Below, in pieces: positions 17,604-26,198 of a stretch of DNA of 64,000 bases. The stretch spans positions 1 to 64,000 of the forward strand of contig JBBIVJ010000006.1 in assembly GCA_037439785.1 (NCBI GenBank). Reading direction: 5' to 3'. Every line of letters starts with the position of its first letter. Positions within the stretch are counted from its first letter, which is position 1. A program made the translations under genes and the position numbers. The stretch is from DSVZ01 sp037439785 (GTDB taxonomy: Bacteria > Verrucomicrobiota > Verrucomicrobiia > Limisphaerales > J093). The notes below the pieces were generated by a model. The model was not told the origin of the DNA, did not search any database, and saw only the letters and a program-made list of their open reading frames with translations.

Positions 17604-19102
17604 GGCAGACCTCCCGCTTGTCCCGTCGCCAGCAGCCCCCGCACGCTGGGCAGGATGTAATCCATCAACACACCCGGAAACAACCCCAGCCCCACCGTCG
17701 CGGCCAGCAACAACCCCGCCCCCACGCGCTCGGGCAGGGTGATCGGTTCCAGCGGGGCCGGCGCGGCGCCGTCGCCGCCGGCCCCCGGCTCTGGTTCCTC
17801 GGCAAAGGCCTTTTGCAGCGCGCGCCAGATGTAGGCCGCACCGATCACGAAGCCCACCCCGGTGACCACCGCCGCCACGGGCCGGGCCTCCCATGCCCCC
17901 ACCAGGACCGACAGCTCGGCCACGAAGCCGCTGAACCCCGGCAGCCCCATCGAGGCCATGCCCGCCAGGGTGAAGGTGACCGCCGCAAACGGCAGCCGCC
18001 GCGCCAGCCGCAACCCGGCCAGTTCGTCCAGCTCCCGCGTATGGGCCCGGTCATAGACCATCCGGCCCACCACCGCGAAGAGCAGGCCGGCAATCAGGCC
18101 GTGCGAGACCATTTGCAGCACCGCCCCGCCCAGGCCCAACGGGTTCAGCGTCACCAGCCCCAGCAACACAAAGCCCATGTGGCTGACGCTCGAGTAGCCG
18201 ATGACAAACTTGAAATCCCGCTGCACCAGCGCCACCAGCCCGCCGTACACGATGCCCGTGACCGCCAGCGCCAGGAACACCCCCTGCCACGCCGCCACCC
18301 CGGCCGGGGCCAGCGCCACGCCCGCGCGCAGCGCGCCGTAGGCGCCCAGCTTCATCACCACCCCCGCCAGCAACATCGAGGCCGCCGTGGGCGCGGCCAC
18401 GTGACCGGTCGGCGCCCAGGTGTGCAGCGGCCACAACCCCGCCAGCACGCCGAAGCCGACGAAGATCAGCGGAAACACCCAGCGTTGAAGGTCCGGGGGC
18501 AGGGGGTTTCGGGCCAGCGCCGCCAGGTCCAGGGGCGCCTCCGCCCCGGCTGCTTCCCCGTGTCCGTAAAGTACCAGCACACCCAGAAACACCAGCGCGC
18601 TGCCGCCAAACGAGTACAGGGCCAGCTTCATGGCGCCGTACTCGCGGCGGGTCGAACCCCAGCGGGCGATCAGGAAGTACTTCGGGATGATCGCCACCTC
18701 GTAGAAGAAAAACAGCAGGAACAGGTCGAAGCTCAGGAACACCCCGTACACCCCGCCGATCAGGGCCAGATACAGCGCGAAGAAGGCGCGCGGCGCCTCG
18801 CGCACGTTCCAGGAAAACAAAATGCCCGCCACCGCCGCCAGGCCGGTCAGCCACACCAGCGGCAGGTTCAACCCGTCCACCGCCAGGTGATACTCCAGCC
18901 CCAGCGCCGGCACCCACGGCACCCGCACCAGCGTCAACACCTCGTCCCCCGGCTGGTAGGCCCGGCCGCCGACCGCGCCGCAGACCGCCCCCGCCACGGC
19001 GAAGCCCAGCGCTCCCCACGCCGCGGCCCCGGCCCAGCGCCGCGGCCACACCAGCAGGGCCAGCGCGCCCGCAAAACTCACGTAAATCGTCCAGGCCAGC
19101 AT
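17600..19102 (-). CDS. nuoM: NADH-quinone oxidoreductase subunit M, second copy
   Basis: A 500-residue NuoM/NdhD-type antiporter-like subunit. It keeps the TM5 glutamate (FFFYEVAIIPKYFL), the TM8 lysine (LLAGVVMKLGAYGALR) and the SYSSVSHMGF-like pattern (GYSSVSHMGFVLLG). In TM7, however, the strongly conserved lysine (FAVKMP in E. coli) is replaced: this copy reads FGVLAGLWPLHTWAP. It directly follows another nuoM, separated by one base, and overlaps nuoN by ATGA. Two NuoM in one operon suggest an enlarged membrane arm or division of labour between copies. It could be called nuoM2. Confidence 0.92.
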   Translation of the reverse strand: MLAWTIYVSFAGALALLVWPRRWAGAAAWGALGFAVAGAVCGAVGGRAYQPGDEVLTLVRVPWVPALGLEYHLAVDGLNLPLVWLTGLAAVAGILFSWNVREAPRAFFALYLALIGGVYGVFLSFDLFLLFFFYEVAIIPKYFLIARWGSTRREYGAMKLALYSFGGSALVFLGVLVLYGHGEAAGAEAPLDLAALARNPLPPDLQRWVFPLIFVGFGVLAGLWPLHTWAPTGHVAAPTAASMLLAGVVMKLGAYGALRAGVALAPAGVAAWQGVFLALAVTGIVYGGLVALVQRDFKFVIGYSSVSHMGFVLLGLVTLNPLGLGGAVLQMVSHGLIAGLLFAVVGRMVYDRAHTRELDELAGLRLARRLPFAAVTFTLAGMASMGLPGFSGFVAELSVLVGAWEARPVAAVVTGVGFVIGAAYIWRALQKAFAEEPEPGAGGDGAAPAPLEPITLPERVGAGLLLAATVGLGLFPGVLMDYILPSVRGLLATGQAGGLP

Positions 19103-19103
19103 G

Positions 19104-20666
19104 TCACAAGGGCCGCCAGGCCTCGGCGAGCCGGACCACCGTGGCGTTGGTGAAGTTCAGCAGCAGTTGCGGGTACAGTCCCAGCCCCAGCATCACCGCC
19201 ACGGCCGGCGCCAGCCCCAGCCGCTCCCCCCAGCTCAGGTCCCCCGGTACCTCCCCGCCGGGCGGGGTCGGACCGTGGAAGACCCGCTGCATCAGGGTCA
19301 GCACAAACACCGCGGTCAACAGCAACCCGGGCAGGGCCAGCGCCGCCGCCACCGGCGCCAGGGCGAAGGTGCCTTTGAAGATGAGGAACTCGCCGACAAA
19401 GCCGCTGAGGCCCGGCAACCCCAGCGAGGCAAACAACGCGATGCCCGTCAGCCCGGTGAAGACCGGCGCCGTGGCGCGCAGTCCGCCAAACGCGTCCACC
19501 CCCCGTCGCCCGCCGCTGCGCTGTTCCAGCCAGCCCACCGCGGCGAAGAGCGTGGCGGCGGTCAGGCCGTGATTGAAGAGCTGGAAGATCACGCCGTTGA
19601 GGGCCGCGGCCTGCTCATTGGCCGGGCGGCCGACGCCGGCCGCGGCGCCGCCCGCCGCCGCCAGCAACCCCAGCAGCGCGTAACCCAGGTGGTTGATGGA
19701 AGAGTAGGCCAGCAACCGTTTCAGGTCCCGCTGGGCGAAGGCCGTGGCCGCCGAAAACAAAATCGTGAACACCACCAGAACCAGCAGCGGCGTTTGCAGG
19801 GCACGGACCTGCTCGGGGAAAATCGGCACCAGCAACCGCGCAAAGCCGTACACGCCCATCTTGGACATCGCGCCGGTCAGGAGCATGGTCACCCCCGTCG
19901 GCGCCTCCGCGTACGCGGCCGGCAGCCAGGTGTGGAACGGCATCACCGGCACCTTCACCGCCAGCCCCACAAACACCCCCGCAAACACCAGCGACCACCA
20001 CGTCTCCCCCCGCATCCCGCCCCAGCCCGTCCCGGCGTGAAACCGGGCCGCCAGTTGGCCGCCCTGGCCCAGCCCCGCCAACTCGAGGAAGTCGAAAGTC
20101 CCCGCCGCCCGGAACAACGCCAGAAAGGCCAGCAACAGCGCCGCGCTGCCGGCCAGCGTGTACAGGAAGAACTGCGTGGCCGCCGGCCCGCGCTCCGGGC
20201 CGCCCCACAGTTTGATCAGGAAGAACGCCGGGATCAGGCTCAGCTCCCAGTACAGGAACCAGTGGAAAAAGTTCAACGCGGTGAAGGTGCCCAGCAGCCC
20301 GGCCTCGAGGAACAGGATCAGCGCCCCGTACAACGCCCGCCGCTCGCGCGGCCCGCCCGGCGCCAGCAGGGCCCCCGGCACCAGCAGCGTGGTCAGCACC
20401 ACCAGCACCAGGCTCAGCCCGTCCAGCCCCAGATGATAATCCACCGCCAGGCCGGGAATCCACGCCCGCCGCTCGACGAACTGCATCCCGCCCGCCGCCG
20501 GATCAAATGCCGCCGCCACCGCGGCCGCCAGCGCCACCCCCAGCCCGGCCGTGGCCAGCGCCAGTCGGCGCGCCGCCGCGCTGCGGCGCTCCCCCAGCGC
20601 GAGCACCAGCAACCCGCCCGCCAGCGGCAGAAACGTGAGCAGACTCAGCACCGGCAGCCCCTTCAT
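19104..20666 (-). CDS. nuoM: NADH-quinone oxidoreductase subunit M, first copy
   Basis: A 520-residue proton-pumping complex I subunit with the full set of expected residues: Glu in LYWELSLIPAFFLI (TM5), Lys in GLAVKVPVMPFHTWLPAAY (TM7), Lys in TGAMSKMGVYGFAR (TM8), and LAYSSINHLGYALLG. The start at 20666 overlaps the nuoL stop as ATGA and gives a hydrophobic N-terminus. This copy is the more canonical of the tandem pair. The two differ clearly in sequence, so the duplication is old. Confidence 0.94.
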   Translation of the reverse strand: MKGLPVLSLLTFLPLAGGLLVLALGERRSAAARRLALATAGLGVALAAAVAAAFDPAAGGMQFVERRAWIPGLAVDYHLGLDGLSLVLVVLTTLLVPGALLAPGGPRERRALYGALILFLEAGLLGTFTALNFFHWFLYWELSLIPAFFLIKLWGGPERGPAATQFFLYTLAGSAALLLAFLALFRAAGTFDFLELAGLGQGGQLAARFHAGTGWGGMRGETWWSLVFAGVFVGLAVKVPVMPFHTWLPAAYAEAPTGVTMLLTGAMSKMGVYGFARLLVPIFPEQVRALQTPLLVLVVFTILFSAATAFAQRDLKRLLAYSSINHLGYALLGLLAAAGGAAAGVGRPANEQAAALNGVIFQLFNHGLTAATLFAAVGWLEQRSGGRRGVDAFGGLRATAPVFTGLTGIALFASLGLPGLSGFVGEFLIFKGTFALAPVAAALALPGLLLTAVFVLTLMQRVFHGPTPPGGEVPGDLSWGERLGLAPAVAVMLGLGLYPQLLLNFTNATVVRLAEAWRPL

Positions 20667-22744
20667 CGGCAACCTCCCCAGAGCAACAACAGCCCCAGCG
20701 CCGCCGCCCCCGCCGCCATCCCGCGCAGGTACCCCGGCAGCCGTCCGTGCGACCAACCGGCCATCCGGCGCCCCGCCGCCCCCAGCCGCGCGCAGGCGGC
20801 GTCAAAGCCGCCGTTCACCGCAATCTCGTCTGCCAGCCGGCTCACCCAGGCCAGACCCAGTACCAGGCCTTGTACCAGCCACACCAGCCCGCCCCACAGC
20901 CAGCGGTCCAACAGGTCCCCCCCCGCCGCCCACCGGGCGTGCCAGCGCACCACCGTTGTGGCGTAGAACTCGTCCACGCGAAACTTTTCGCGCAAGAGCC
21001 GGAACAGGCCCGGCCGCATCAGCTCGAGTGCGTCTGGCGCGGCCGGGTCGGTGATAGGGCGCCGTCCGTAAAGCCCCCAGCCCAGGGCCAGCCCGGCCAG
21101 CACCACGGCCGTCGAAAGCGCCATCAGTTTCAGGACCTCCGCGCCGAACAGGCGGTGCAGGTCCGGAGCGAGGGGCGCGGCGTGTGCCGGGTCCAGATAC
21201 GCTTGCAGCGCGGGCCAGGCCGGCGTGCCGAAGAAGCCCAGGACCACCGCGCCGACAGCCAGTAACACCAGCGGCACCGTCATCACCGGCGGACTTTCGT
21301 GAACGCCGCCCGCCTCCACCGCGGGCTGGCCGGGCGTCGCCCCGCCGCGGTGCGGGCCGAAGAAGACGAACACCACCTGCCGGGTCATGTAAAAGGCCGT
21401 CAGCAGCGCGCCCGCCAGGCCCAGCCAGAACGGCCCGCGCGACACCGGCCAGCCGTGTGCGGCGTGGAGGATTTCCTCCTTGCTCCAGAACCCGGAAAAG
21501 AGCAGCGGCACGCCGGCCAGCGCCATCATCCCCACGGCGTAGGTTGCAAAGGTGATCGGCTGTGCCCGCCACAAACCGCCCAACCGGCGGATGTCCTGCT
21601 CCCCGTGGCAGCCGTGAATGACCGAGCCCGCCCCCAGGAACAGCAGGGCCTTGAAGCAGGCGTGCGTCAGCAGGTGAAACATCCCCACGGCCACGCCCCC
21701 CACCCCCAGGCCCAGGAACATGTAGCCCAGTTGCGACACCGTCGAGTAGGCCAGGATGCGCTTGAGGTCGGTCTGGGCCACGGCGATCAACGCCGCAAAC
21801 ACCGCGGTCCCCGCCCCCAGCCAGGCCACCACCTGCAGCGCGGGCGAGGGGCCGGTCGCCGCGCCAGGCGGGACCGCGGCAAACAGCGGAAACATCCGCG
21901 CCACCAGGAACACGCCCGCCGCCACCATCGTGGCCGCGTGGATCAGGGCGCTGACCGGCGTCGGGCCTTCCATCGCGTCCGGCAACCACACATGCAGCGG
22001 GAACTGGCCGGACTTGCCCGCCGCGCCCAGCAGCACCAGCAGGCTGATGACCGCCGACAACGTCAGCCCCGCCGTCACCGTGTGACCGGCCAGCGTGCCG
22101 ATCGCCGCGGCCTCGAGGCAGCCGCGGCCCCCGTCGTAAAACACCAGCGTCCCTGTGGCCGCGTACAACCAGAGCATCCCGGCGAACAGGCCCAGATCCC
22201 CCACCCGCGTGGCAAGAAAGGCCTTCCGGGCCGCGGCGGCGGCGGCCGGTTTTTGGTGCCAAAACCCGATCAAAAGGTACGACGCCAACCCCACCAGCTC
22301 CCAGGCGATGAACAGGAGCAACAGGCTGTTGGCCATCACCACCGCCAACATCGCCCCGGCGAACAGCGAGAGAAAACAGAAGAACCGCGTGAAGTTCTCG
22401 TCCCCGGCCATGTACCCGACGCTGTAGATGAAGATCAGCAGCCCGACCAAACTGACCATCACCAGCATCGCGGCGGACAGCGGGTCCAGCACCCACCCCA
22501 GCATCAGGGTGTGGTCACCCCAGACCAGCCAGGGGAAGTTGACCTCGGCGCGGAAGCCCCCGGGCCCCGGCGCCGCCCAAGTGGCGGCCAGGGCTGCCAG
22601 GGAGAGCCCCAGACTCACGGCCAGCGCGCCAATCGCCAGCCCGGCGGCGAGCCGGCGCGCCCGGCGCGGCGTCAACGCCAGCACCCCCGCCACCAGCAGG
22701 GGCAGGGCGGGGATGAGCCAGAGTTGATGCACCACGCCGTTCAT
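20663..22744 (-). CDS. nuoL: NADH-quinone oxidoreductase subunit L
   Basis: The distal antiporter-like subunit of complex I, 693 residues, so about 80 longer than the E. coli protein. It carries Glu in LFIAWELVGLASYLLIGFW (TM5) and Lys in GAAGKSGQFPLHVWLPDAM (TM7), and the C-terminal helical region typical of NuoL, including a long linker before DEFYATTVVRWH-like residues that would form the lateral helix. Its ATG overlaps the nuoK stop and its stop overlaps the first nuoM. Extra length in the C-terminal half may accommodate an additional pump module, which is an inference. Confidence 0.95.
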   Translation of the reverse strand: MNGVVHQLWLIPALPLLVAGVLALTPRRARRLAAGLAIGALAVSLGLSLAALAATWAAPGPGGFRAEVNFPWLVWGDHTLMLGWVLDPLSAAMLVMVSLVGLLIFIYSVGYMAGDENFTRFFCFLSLFAGAMLAVVMANSLLLLFIAWELVGLASYLLIGFWHQKPAAAAAARKAFLATRVGDLGLFAGMLWLYAATGTLVFYDGGRGCLEAAAIGTLAGHTVTAGLTLSAVISLLVLLGAAGKSGQFPLHVWLPDAMEGPTPVSALIHAATMVAAGVFLVARMFPLFAAVPPGAATGPSPALQVVAWLGAGTAVFAALIAVAQTDLKRILAYSTVSQLGYMFLGLGVGGVAVGMFHLLTHACFKALLFLGAGSVIHGCHGEQDIRRLGGLWRAQPITFATYAVGMMALAGVPLLFSGFWSKEEILHAAHGWPVSRGPFWLGLAGALLTAFYMTRQVVFVFFGPHRGGATPGQPAVEAGGVHESPPVMTVPLVLLAVGAVVLGFFGTPAWPALQAYLDPAHAAPLAPDLHRLFGAEVLKLMALSTAVVLAGLALGWGLYGRRPITDPAAPDALELMRPGLFRLLREKFRVDEFYATTVVRWHARWAAGGDLLDRWLWGGLVWLVQGLVLGLAWVSRLADEIAVNGGFDAACARLGAAGRRMAGWSHGRLPGYLRGMAAGAAALGLLLLWGGCR

Positions 22745-23052
22745 CCCCGCAATTGATCGGCCTCGTCCAGGTGCACCGTGCGGCGGTGGCGGAACAGGGC
22801 GATGATCAACGCCAGTCCCACGGCGGTTTCCGCCGCGGCCACCGCGATGACGAAGAGCACGAAGACCAGGCCCGCGGCGCCGGCGTCGTGGCCGCCGTGG
22901 CGCCAGAAGGCGATGAGGTTGAGGTTGACCGCCGTGAGCATCAGCTCAATGCCGGCCAGGGCCAGAATGGCGTTGCGGCGGGTGAGGGCCCCGGCCAGGC
23001 CGATGCCGAAGAGCAGGGCCGCCACCACCAGGTAACGTTCCAGCGGGCTCAT
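22741..23052 (-). CDS. nuoK: NADH-quinone oxidoreductase subunit K
   Basis: A 103-residue, three-helix membrane subunit. It contains the conserved TM2 glutamate region AGIELMLTAVNLNLIAF and the TM3 glutamate in AVAAAETAVGLALI, both on the proton path. The start at 23052 overlaps the nuoJ stop as ATGA and yields MSPLERYLVVAA, the usual N-terminus. The size is normal for the family. Confidence 0.95.
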   Translation of the reverse strand: MSPLERYLVVAALLFGIGLAGALTRRNAILALAGIELMLTAVNLNLIAFWRHGGHDAGAAGLVFVLFVIAVAAAETAVGLALIIALFRHRRTVHLDEADQLRG

Positions 23053-23567
23053 GCCGGCGGCTCCTTTTCCCCGCCGGCGGGCGGTTCGCGCAGGGCCAGC
23101 ACCACCGCACCGATCAGGGCGGCGGTCAGCAACAGGCCCACCACCAGCAGGGCCGGCACCTGACGGCTCATCAATTCCAGTCCCAGCTCCCGCACCGGCA
23201 CGGCCGGCCGCGGCGGGGCGGCGCCCGCCGGCAGCCGCGCGGTCCCCACCGCCGCCAGGAGCAGCCCCGTCACCCCGCCGGCAACGGCCAGGCCCCAACC
23301 CCGCGGCCGCGCGCACAGCGGGGCACTCTCCGCCCCGCGGGTGCGGGTCAGCAGCAGGGCAAACACGATGAGGATTGAAATGGCGCCCACGTACACCAAC
23401 ACCTGGGCGAAGGCGAGGAACTCGGCCCCCAGATGCAGGAACAGCCCCGCCCCGGCCAGAAACACCGCCACCAGGCACAGCGCGCAGGCGACCAGATGGC
23501 GCAGGCTCATCGCTGCCGTGGCCGCCGCCAGCAGCCCCAGGGTGAGCAGGGTGAAGGCGGGGTCCAT
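23049..23567 (-). CDS. nuoJ: NADH-quinone oxidoreductase subunit J
   Basis: A 172-residue membrane subunit. The conserved TM3 segment is AFAQVLVYVGAISILIVFALLL. A shorter helix and a Pro/Ala-rich loop follow, then a last helix. It starts four bases after nuoH ends. nuoI, which normally sits between H and J, is missing here, so the hydrophilic arm genes must lie elsewhere on the chromosome. Confidence 0.93.
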   Translation of the reverse strand: MDPAFTLLTLGLLAAATAAMSLRHLVACALCLVAVFLAGAGLFLHLGAEFLAFAQVLVYVGAISILIVFALLLTRTRGAESAPLCARPRGWGLAVAGGVTGLLLAAVGTARLPAGAAPPRPAVPVRELGLELMSRQVPALLVVGLLLTAALIGAVVLALREPPAGGEKEPPA

Positions 23568-23571
23568 GGCG

Positions 23572-24768
23572 TCACTCCGCAAAACGGTAGCGGCGCGGGC
23601 CGGCGGCCGCCGTCCCCAGTAGGGCCCGGCCCAGCACCTGGTACGGGACCAGTACCAGCCCGGCGGCCAGCGCCCAGCGCACCAGCGTGGCGCCGGCAAA
23701 GGTCCAGCCGGCGGTGGCCTGCCAGAGCACGGCGGCGAAGTTGGCTGCCAGCCCCAGCGGCAGCAAAAACTTCCAGGCAAAGTGCATCAACTGGTCCGCC
23801 CGCAGCCGCGGCACCGTGCCGCGCAGCCAGATGAACCCGGCAATGCAGGCGAGCAGTTTCAGCGCGAACCAGGCGTAGGAGGGAATCCACTCCAGCCACG
23901 CCACCGGCGCGCGCCAGCCGCCCAGAAACAGCGTGATCCCCACCGCGCTGTAGCCGAACAGCAGCAGGTATTCCCCCAGGAAAAACAGGGCGTACTTGAA
24001 GCCGGAATATTCCACCAGGTGCCCGGCGATGATCTCGGACTCGCCCTCGGGCAGGTCGAAAGGGGCGCGGTTGGCCTTGGCGGTGGCGGCGGTGAAAAAG
24101 AGCACCACCCCTGCCAGCCCCCAGGGGGTGAAGACATGCCAGCGCGCCAGCCCTCCGGGGTACCACCCCGCCTGGCTGTCCACGATGGCCGGCAGCGACA
24201 AGCTGCCCGCGACCAGCACCGCCGTGAGGGCCGCCAGCGCCAGGGGCACCTCGTAGCTGATGAGCTGGGCAATGGCCCGCATCGCTCCCAGCAGCGAGTA
24301 CTTGTTGCGGCTGCCCCAGCCGGCCATGAACAGCGCCACCTCCGTCACCGAGCCCATCGCGAAGAAAAACACCAGCCCGGCATCCAGGTCCAGCGCCACC
24401 AGGTGCCGCCCGAAGGGAATCACCGCCAGCGCACACACCACCGGCACCACCTTCAACAGCGGCGCCAGCGTGTGCACCCACCGCTCGGCAGCGAACGGCC
24501 GGAGGTCCTCCTTGAACAGCATCTTCAGCCCGTCGGCCGCCGGCTGGAGCAAACCCGCGGGACCGACGCGGTTGGGGCCGGGGCGGTTTTGCATCCGTGC
24601 CAGCCCCTTGCGCTCGAGCCAGGTGGTCAGGGCAAAGAGGCCGGCAAACACGCCCACCAGCACCGCCGCCCCCAGCAACGCTCCGGCCACGGGCTGCCAG
24701 GCTTCCGGCACCCGCTGCACGATCCACCGGCCCACCGTCAAGGGCGCGTGCTCGAGGAGGTCCACCAC
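23572..24768 (-). CDS. nuoH: NADH-quinone oxidoreductase subunit H
   Basis: The complex I subunit that forms most of the quinone chamber with the peripheral arm. It has 398 residues and family hallmarks: ERKGLARMQNRPGPNRVGPAG cut across the first loop, the acidic loop FDLPEGESEIIAGHLVEYSGFKY (conserved Glu cluster), and NKYSLLGAMRAIAQLISYEVP. The GTG at 24768 is the only sensible start. It heads the nuoHJKLMMN operon. A promoter match lies only a few bases upstream, so the message may be nearly leaderless. Confidence 0.95.
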   Translation of the reverse strand: MVDLLEHAPLTVGRWIVQRVPEAWQPVAGALLGAAVLVGVFAGLFALTTWLERKGLARMQNRPGPNRVGPAGLLQPAADGLKMLFKEDLRPFAAERWVHTLAPLLKVVPVVCALAVIPFGRHLVALDLDAGLVFFFAMGSVTEVALFMAGWGSRNKYSLLGAMRAIAQLISYEVPLALAALTAVLVAGSLSLPAIVDSQAGWYPGGLARWHVFTPWGLAGVVLFFTAATAKANRAPFDLPEGESEIIAGHLVEYSGFKYALFFLGEYLLLFGYSAVGITLFLGGWRAPVAWLEWIPSYAWFALKLLACIAGFIWLRGTVPRLRADQLMHFAWKFLLPLGLAANFAAVLWQATAGWTFAGATLVRWALAAGLVLVPYQVLGRALLGTAAAGPRRYRFAE

Positions 24769-24780
24769 AAACGCGCGCGG

Positions 24781-24809
24781 ATGCTAGGGGAAGCCCCCCC
24801 ACCTGCCAA
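24781..24809 (-). promoter_or_regulatory. Candidate promoter of the nuoHJKLMMN operon
   Basis: Minus-strand TTGGCA (24804-24809) and TAGCAT (24781-24786) are spaced by exactly 17 nt. The predicted start falls about six bases before the nuoH GTG, implying a leaderless or near-leaderless transcript. The G run in the spacer makes this match less certain. Confidence 0.35.
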
Positions 24810-25169
24810 CGCCGCTTTTCTCCCCGGCCCGCGACGGGCGCCTCTCACTTCATGGCAAAGCCCGCAGCTCCGGTTACCAACCGGCCGTATCGCCGATTGC
24901 CCAATCGGCGGTCCCGGCGACCGCCGAGGGACTGCGGGTTGGCAACCCGCCGGCGCCGCAGGACCGGCAACGCCCCCACGGCGGCACGCGGTACAGAAAT
25001 ATTCTGGCCCCCGCCGGTGGACGTTGGCAGAGTCAGTCGCGGTATCCCCCCGGCCCGACTCCACCGCACCGTGGGGGCGGGATGGCAGCGACAGCCACGC
25101 CCCCGCGGCGGGACGGAGGTGAGGGCCGGCGGCGCCCAGGCCAGTGGACCATTCAACTGCCAGACCAAC
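24810..25169. other. Divergent intergenic region between the nuo operon and an outer-membrane protein
   Basis: About 360 bases with several short GC inverted repeats (for example CCGATTG/CAATCGG near 24,893-24,909) and no convincing coding frame. It should hold the promoter for the plus-strand gene that follows. I could not pick a clear one. Confidence 0.4.
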
Positions 25170-26198
25170 GTGAAAACCCCAAGCTGCTTCCTCACCGGGG
25201 CGGTGCTGACCGCCGCCTTCCTGACTGCGACCGCGCGCGCCGGCGAACCCCCTCCCCGGCCCCATCGCCTGACCTTCGCCGCCCGCGCCGCATTTCAGGT
25301 GCGGGCCTCCTTCACCAGCAGCCTGCCTCCCGCCACCACCCGGCCCGGCCCGGCCACCGGCGGCGGCCTGCTCCGGACCTACGACGACGGTTTTGTGGGA
25401 GTGGACAGCCGGAACAACCCCGACGGGCAGACGTGGTTCTGGGGCTACCTTGACCCCGCCCAGTACCAAGCCGGGGCCGCCACCCTCGGCTACACCGCCC
25501 GCACCTCGACCGCGCGCAGCACCTCGCCGGAGCGGGACGATGACCCGCAATTCGGCGGCGAACTCAGCTATGCCCGCAGCCTGTTTGAGTGGGGCCGCGC
25601 CTTCTGGGGCGTGGAACTGGGGGCCGCCTTCACCCCGCTGAAAATCGAGGACGCCGCCACCCTGACCGGCACGGCCCAGTACCTCCGCGACACCTACACG
25701 CTTGTGGCCCCCCCGCCGCCTGCGGCGCCGTATATCGGCACCCACCACGGGCCGGGGCCCCTGTTGAACGATGCGCCCACCCGCACGCAGGTCACTCGCG
25801 AGGTCGTGTACACCGGTCGCCGTGAAATCGAGGCCAGCCTCTTCGGCTTCCGGCTGGGGCCGGTGCTGGACATCCCGATGGGCGAGCCGTTGTCCCTCCA
25901 ACTGAGCGGCGGCGCCTACGTGGTGTACGCCGATGCCGAGTTCATGTATGCCGAGACCGCCACCATCGGCGGCGGAAACGTCGGCGCCCCCCGTGGCCGG
26001 GTCGAGAAACAAGACTGGACCCTGGGCGCCTACGTGCGGGGGCAGGTCCTGCTGAGCCTGTCGCCCGCGCTGGGCGTGTTTGCGGGCGGGGAATATCTGA
26101 TGCTCGACGCGCTCAAGCTGGCCAACGGCTCGCCCGCCGCCCGGCTGGACTTTGACGAGTCGTTCGCCGTGCTGCTGGGCGTGGCGGTCAACTTCTGA
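25170..26198 (+). CDS. Predicted outer-membrane beta-barrel protein
   Basis: A 342-residue secreted protein from a GTG start. The signal peptide is clear (VKTPSCFLTGAVLTAAFLTA, then ARAGE). The rest is built of alternating amphipathic strands, with repeated aromatic/Gly patterns such as FWGVELGAAFTPLKIED, SLQLSGGAYVVYADAEFMY and LGVFAGGEYLMLDALKL, and it ends in the terminal aromatic motif VAVNF typical of barrel proteins recognised by the BAM machinery. No enzymatic motif is seen. The 3' end overlaps the convergent ROK gene by 11 nt. The specific role is unknown. Confidence 0.7.
   Translation: MKTPSCFLTGAVLTAAFLTATARAGEPPPRPHRLTFAARAAFQVRASFTSSLPPATTRPGPATGGGLLRTYDDGFVGVDSRNNPDGQTWFWGYLDPAQYQAGAATLGYTARTSTARSTSPERDDDPQFGGELSYARSLFEWGRAFWGVELGAAFTPLKIEDAATLTGTAQYLRDTYTLVAPPPPAAPYIGTHHGPGPLLNDAPTRTQVTREVVYTGRREIEASLFGFRLGPVLDIPMGEPLSLQLSGGAYVVYADAEFMYAETATIGGGNVGAPRGRVEKQDWTLGAYVRGQVLLSLSPALGVFAGGEYLMLDALKLANGSPAARLDFDESFAVLLGVAVNF

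Noticed and set aside
24810..25169. N-terminal extension of the outer-membrane protein back to about 24,597
   Set aside because: It would put about 190 low-complexity residues before a clear signal peptide and overlap nuoH.
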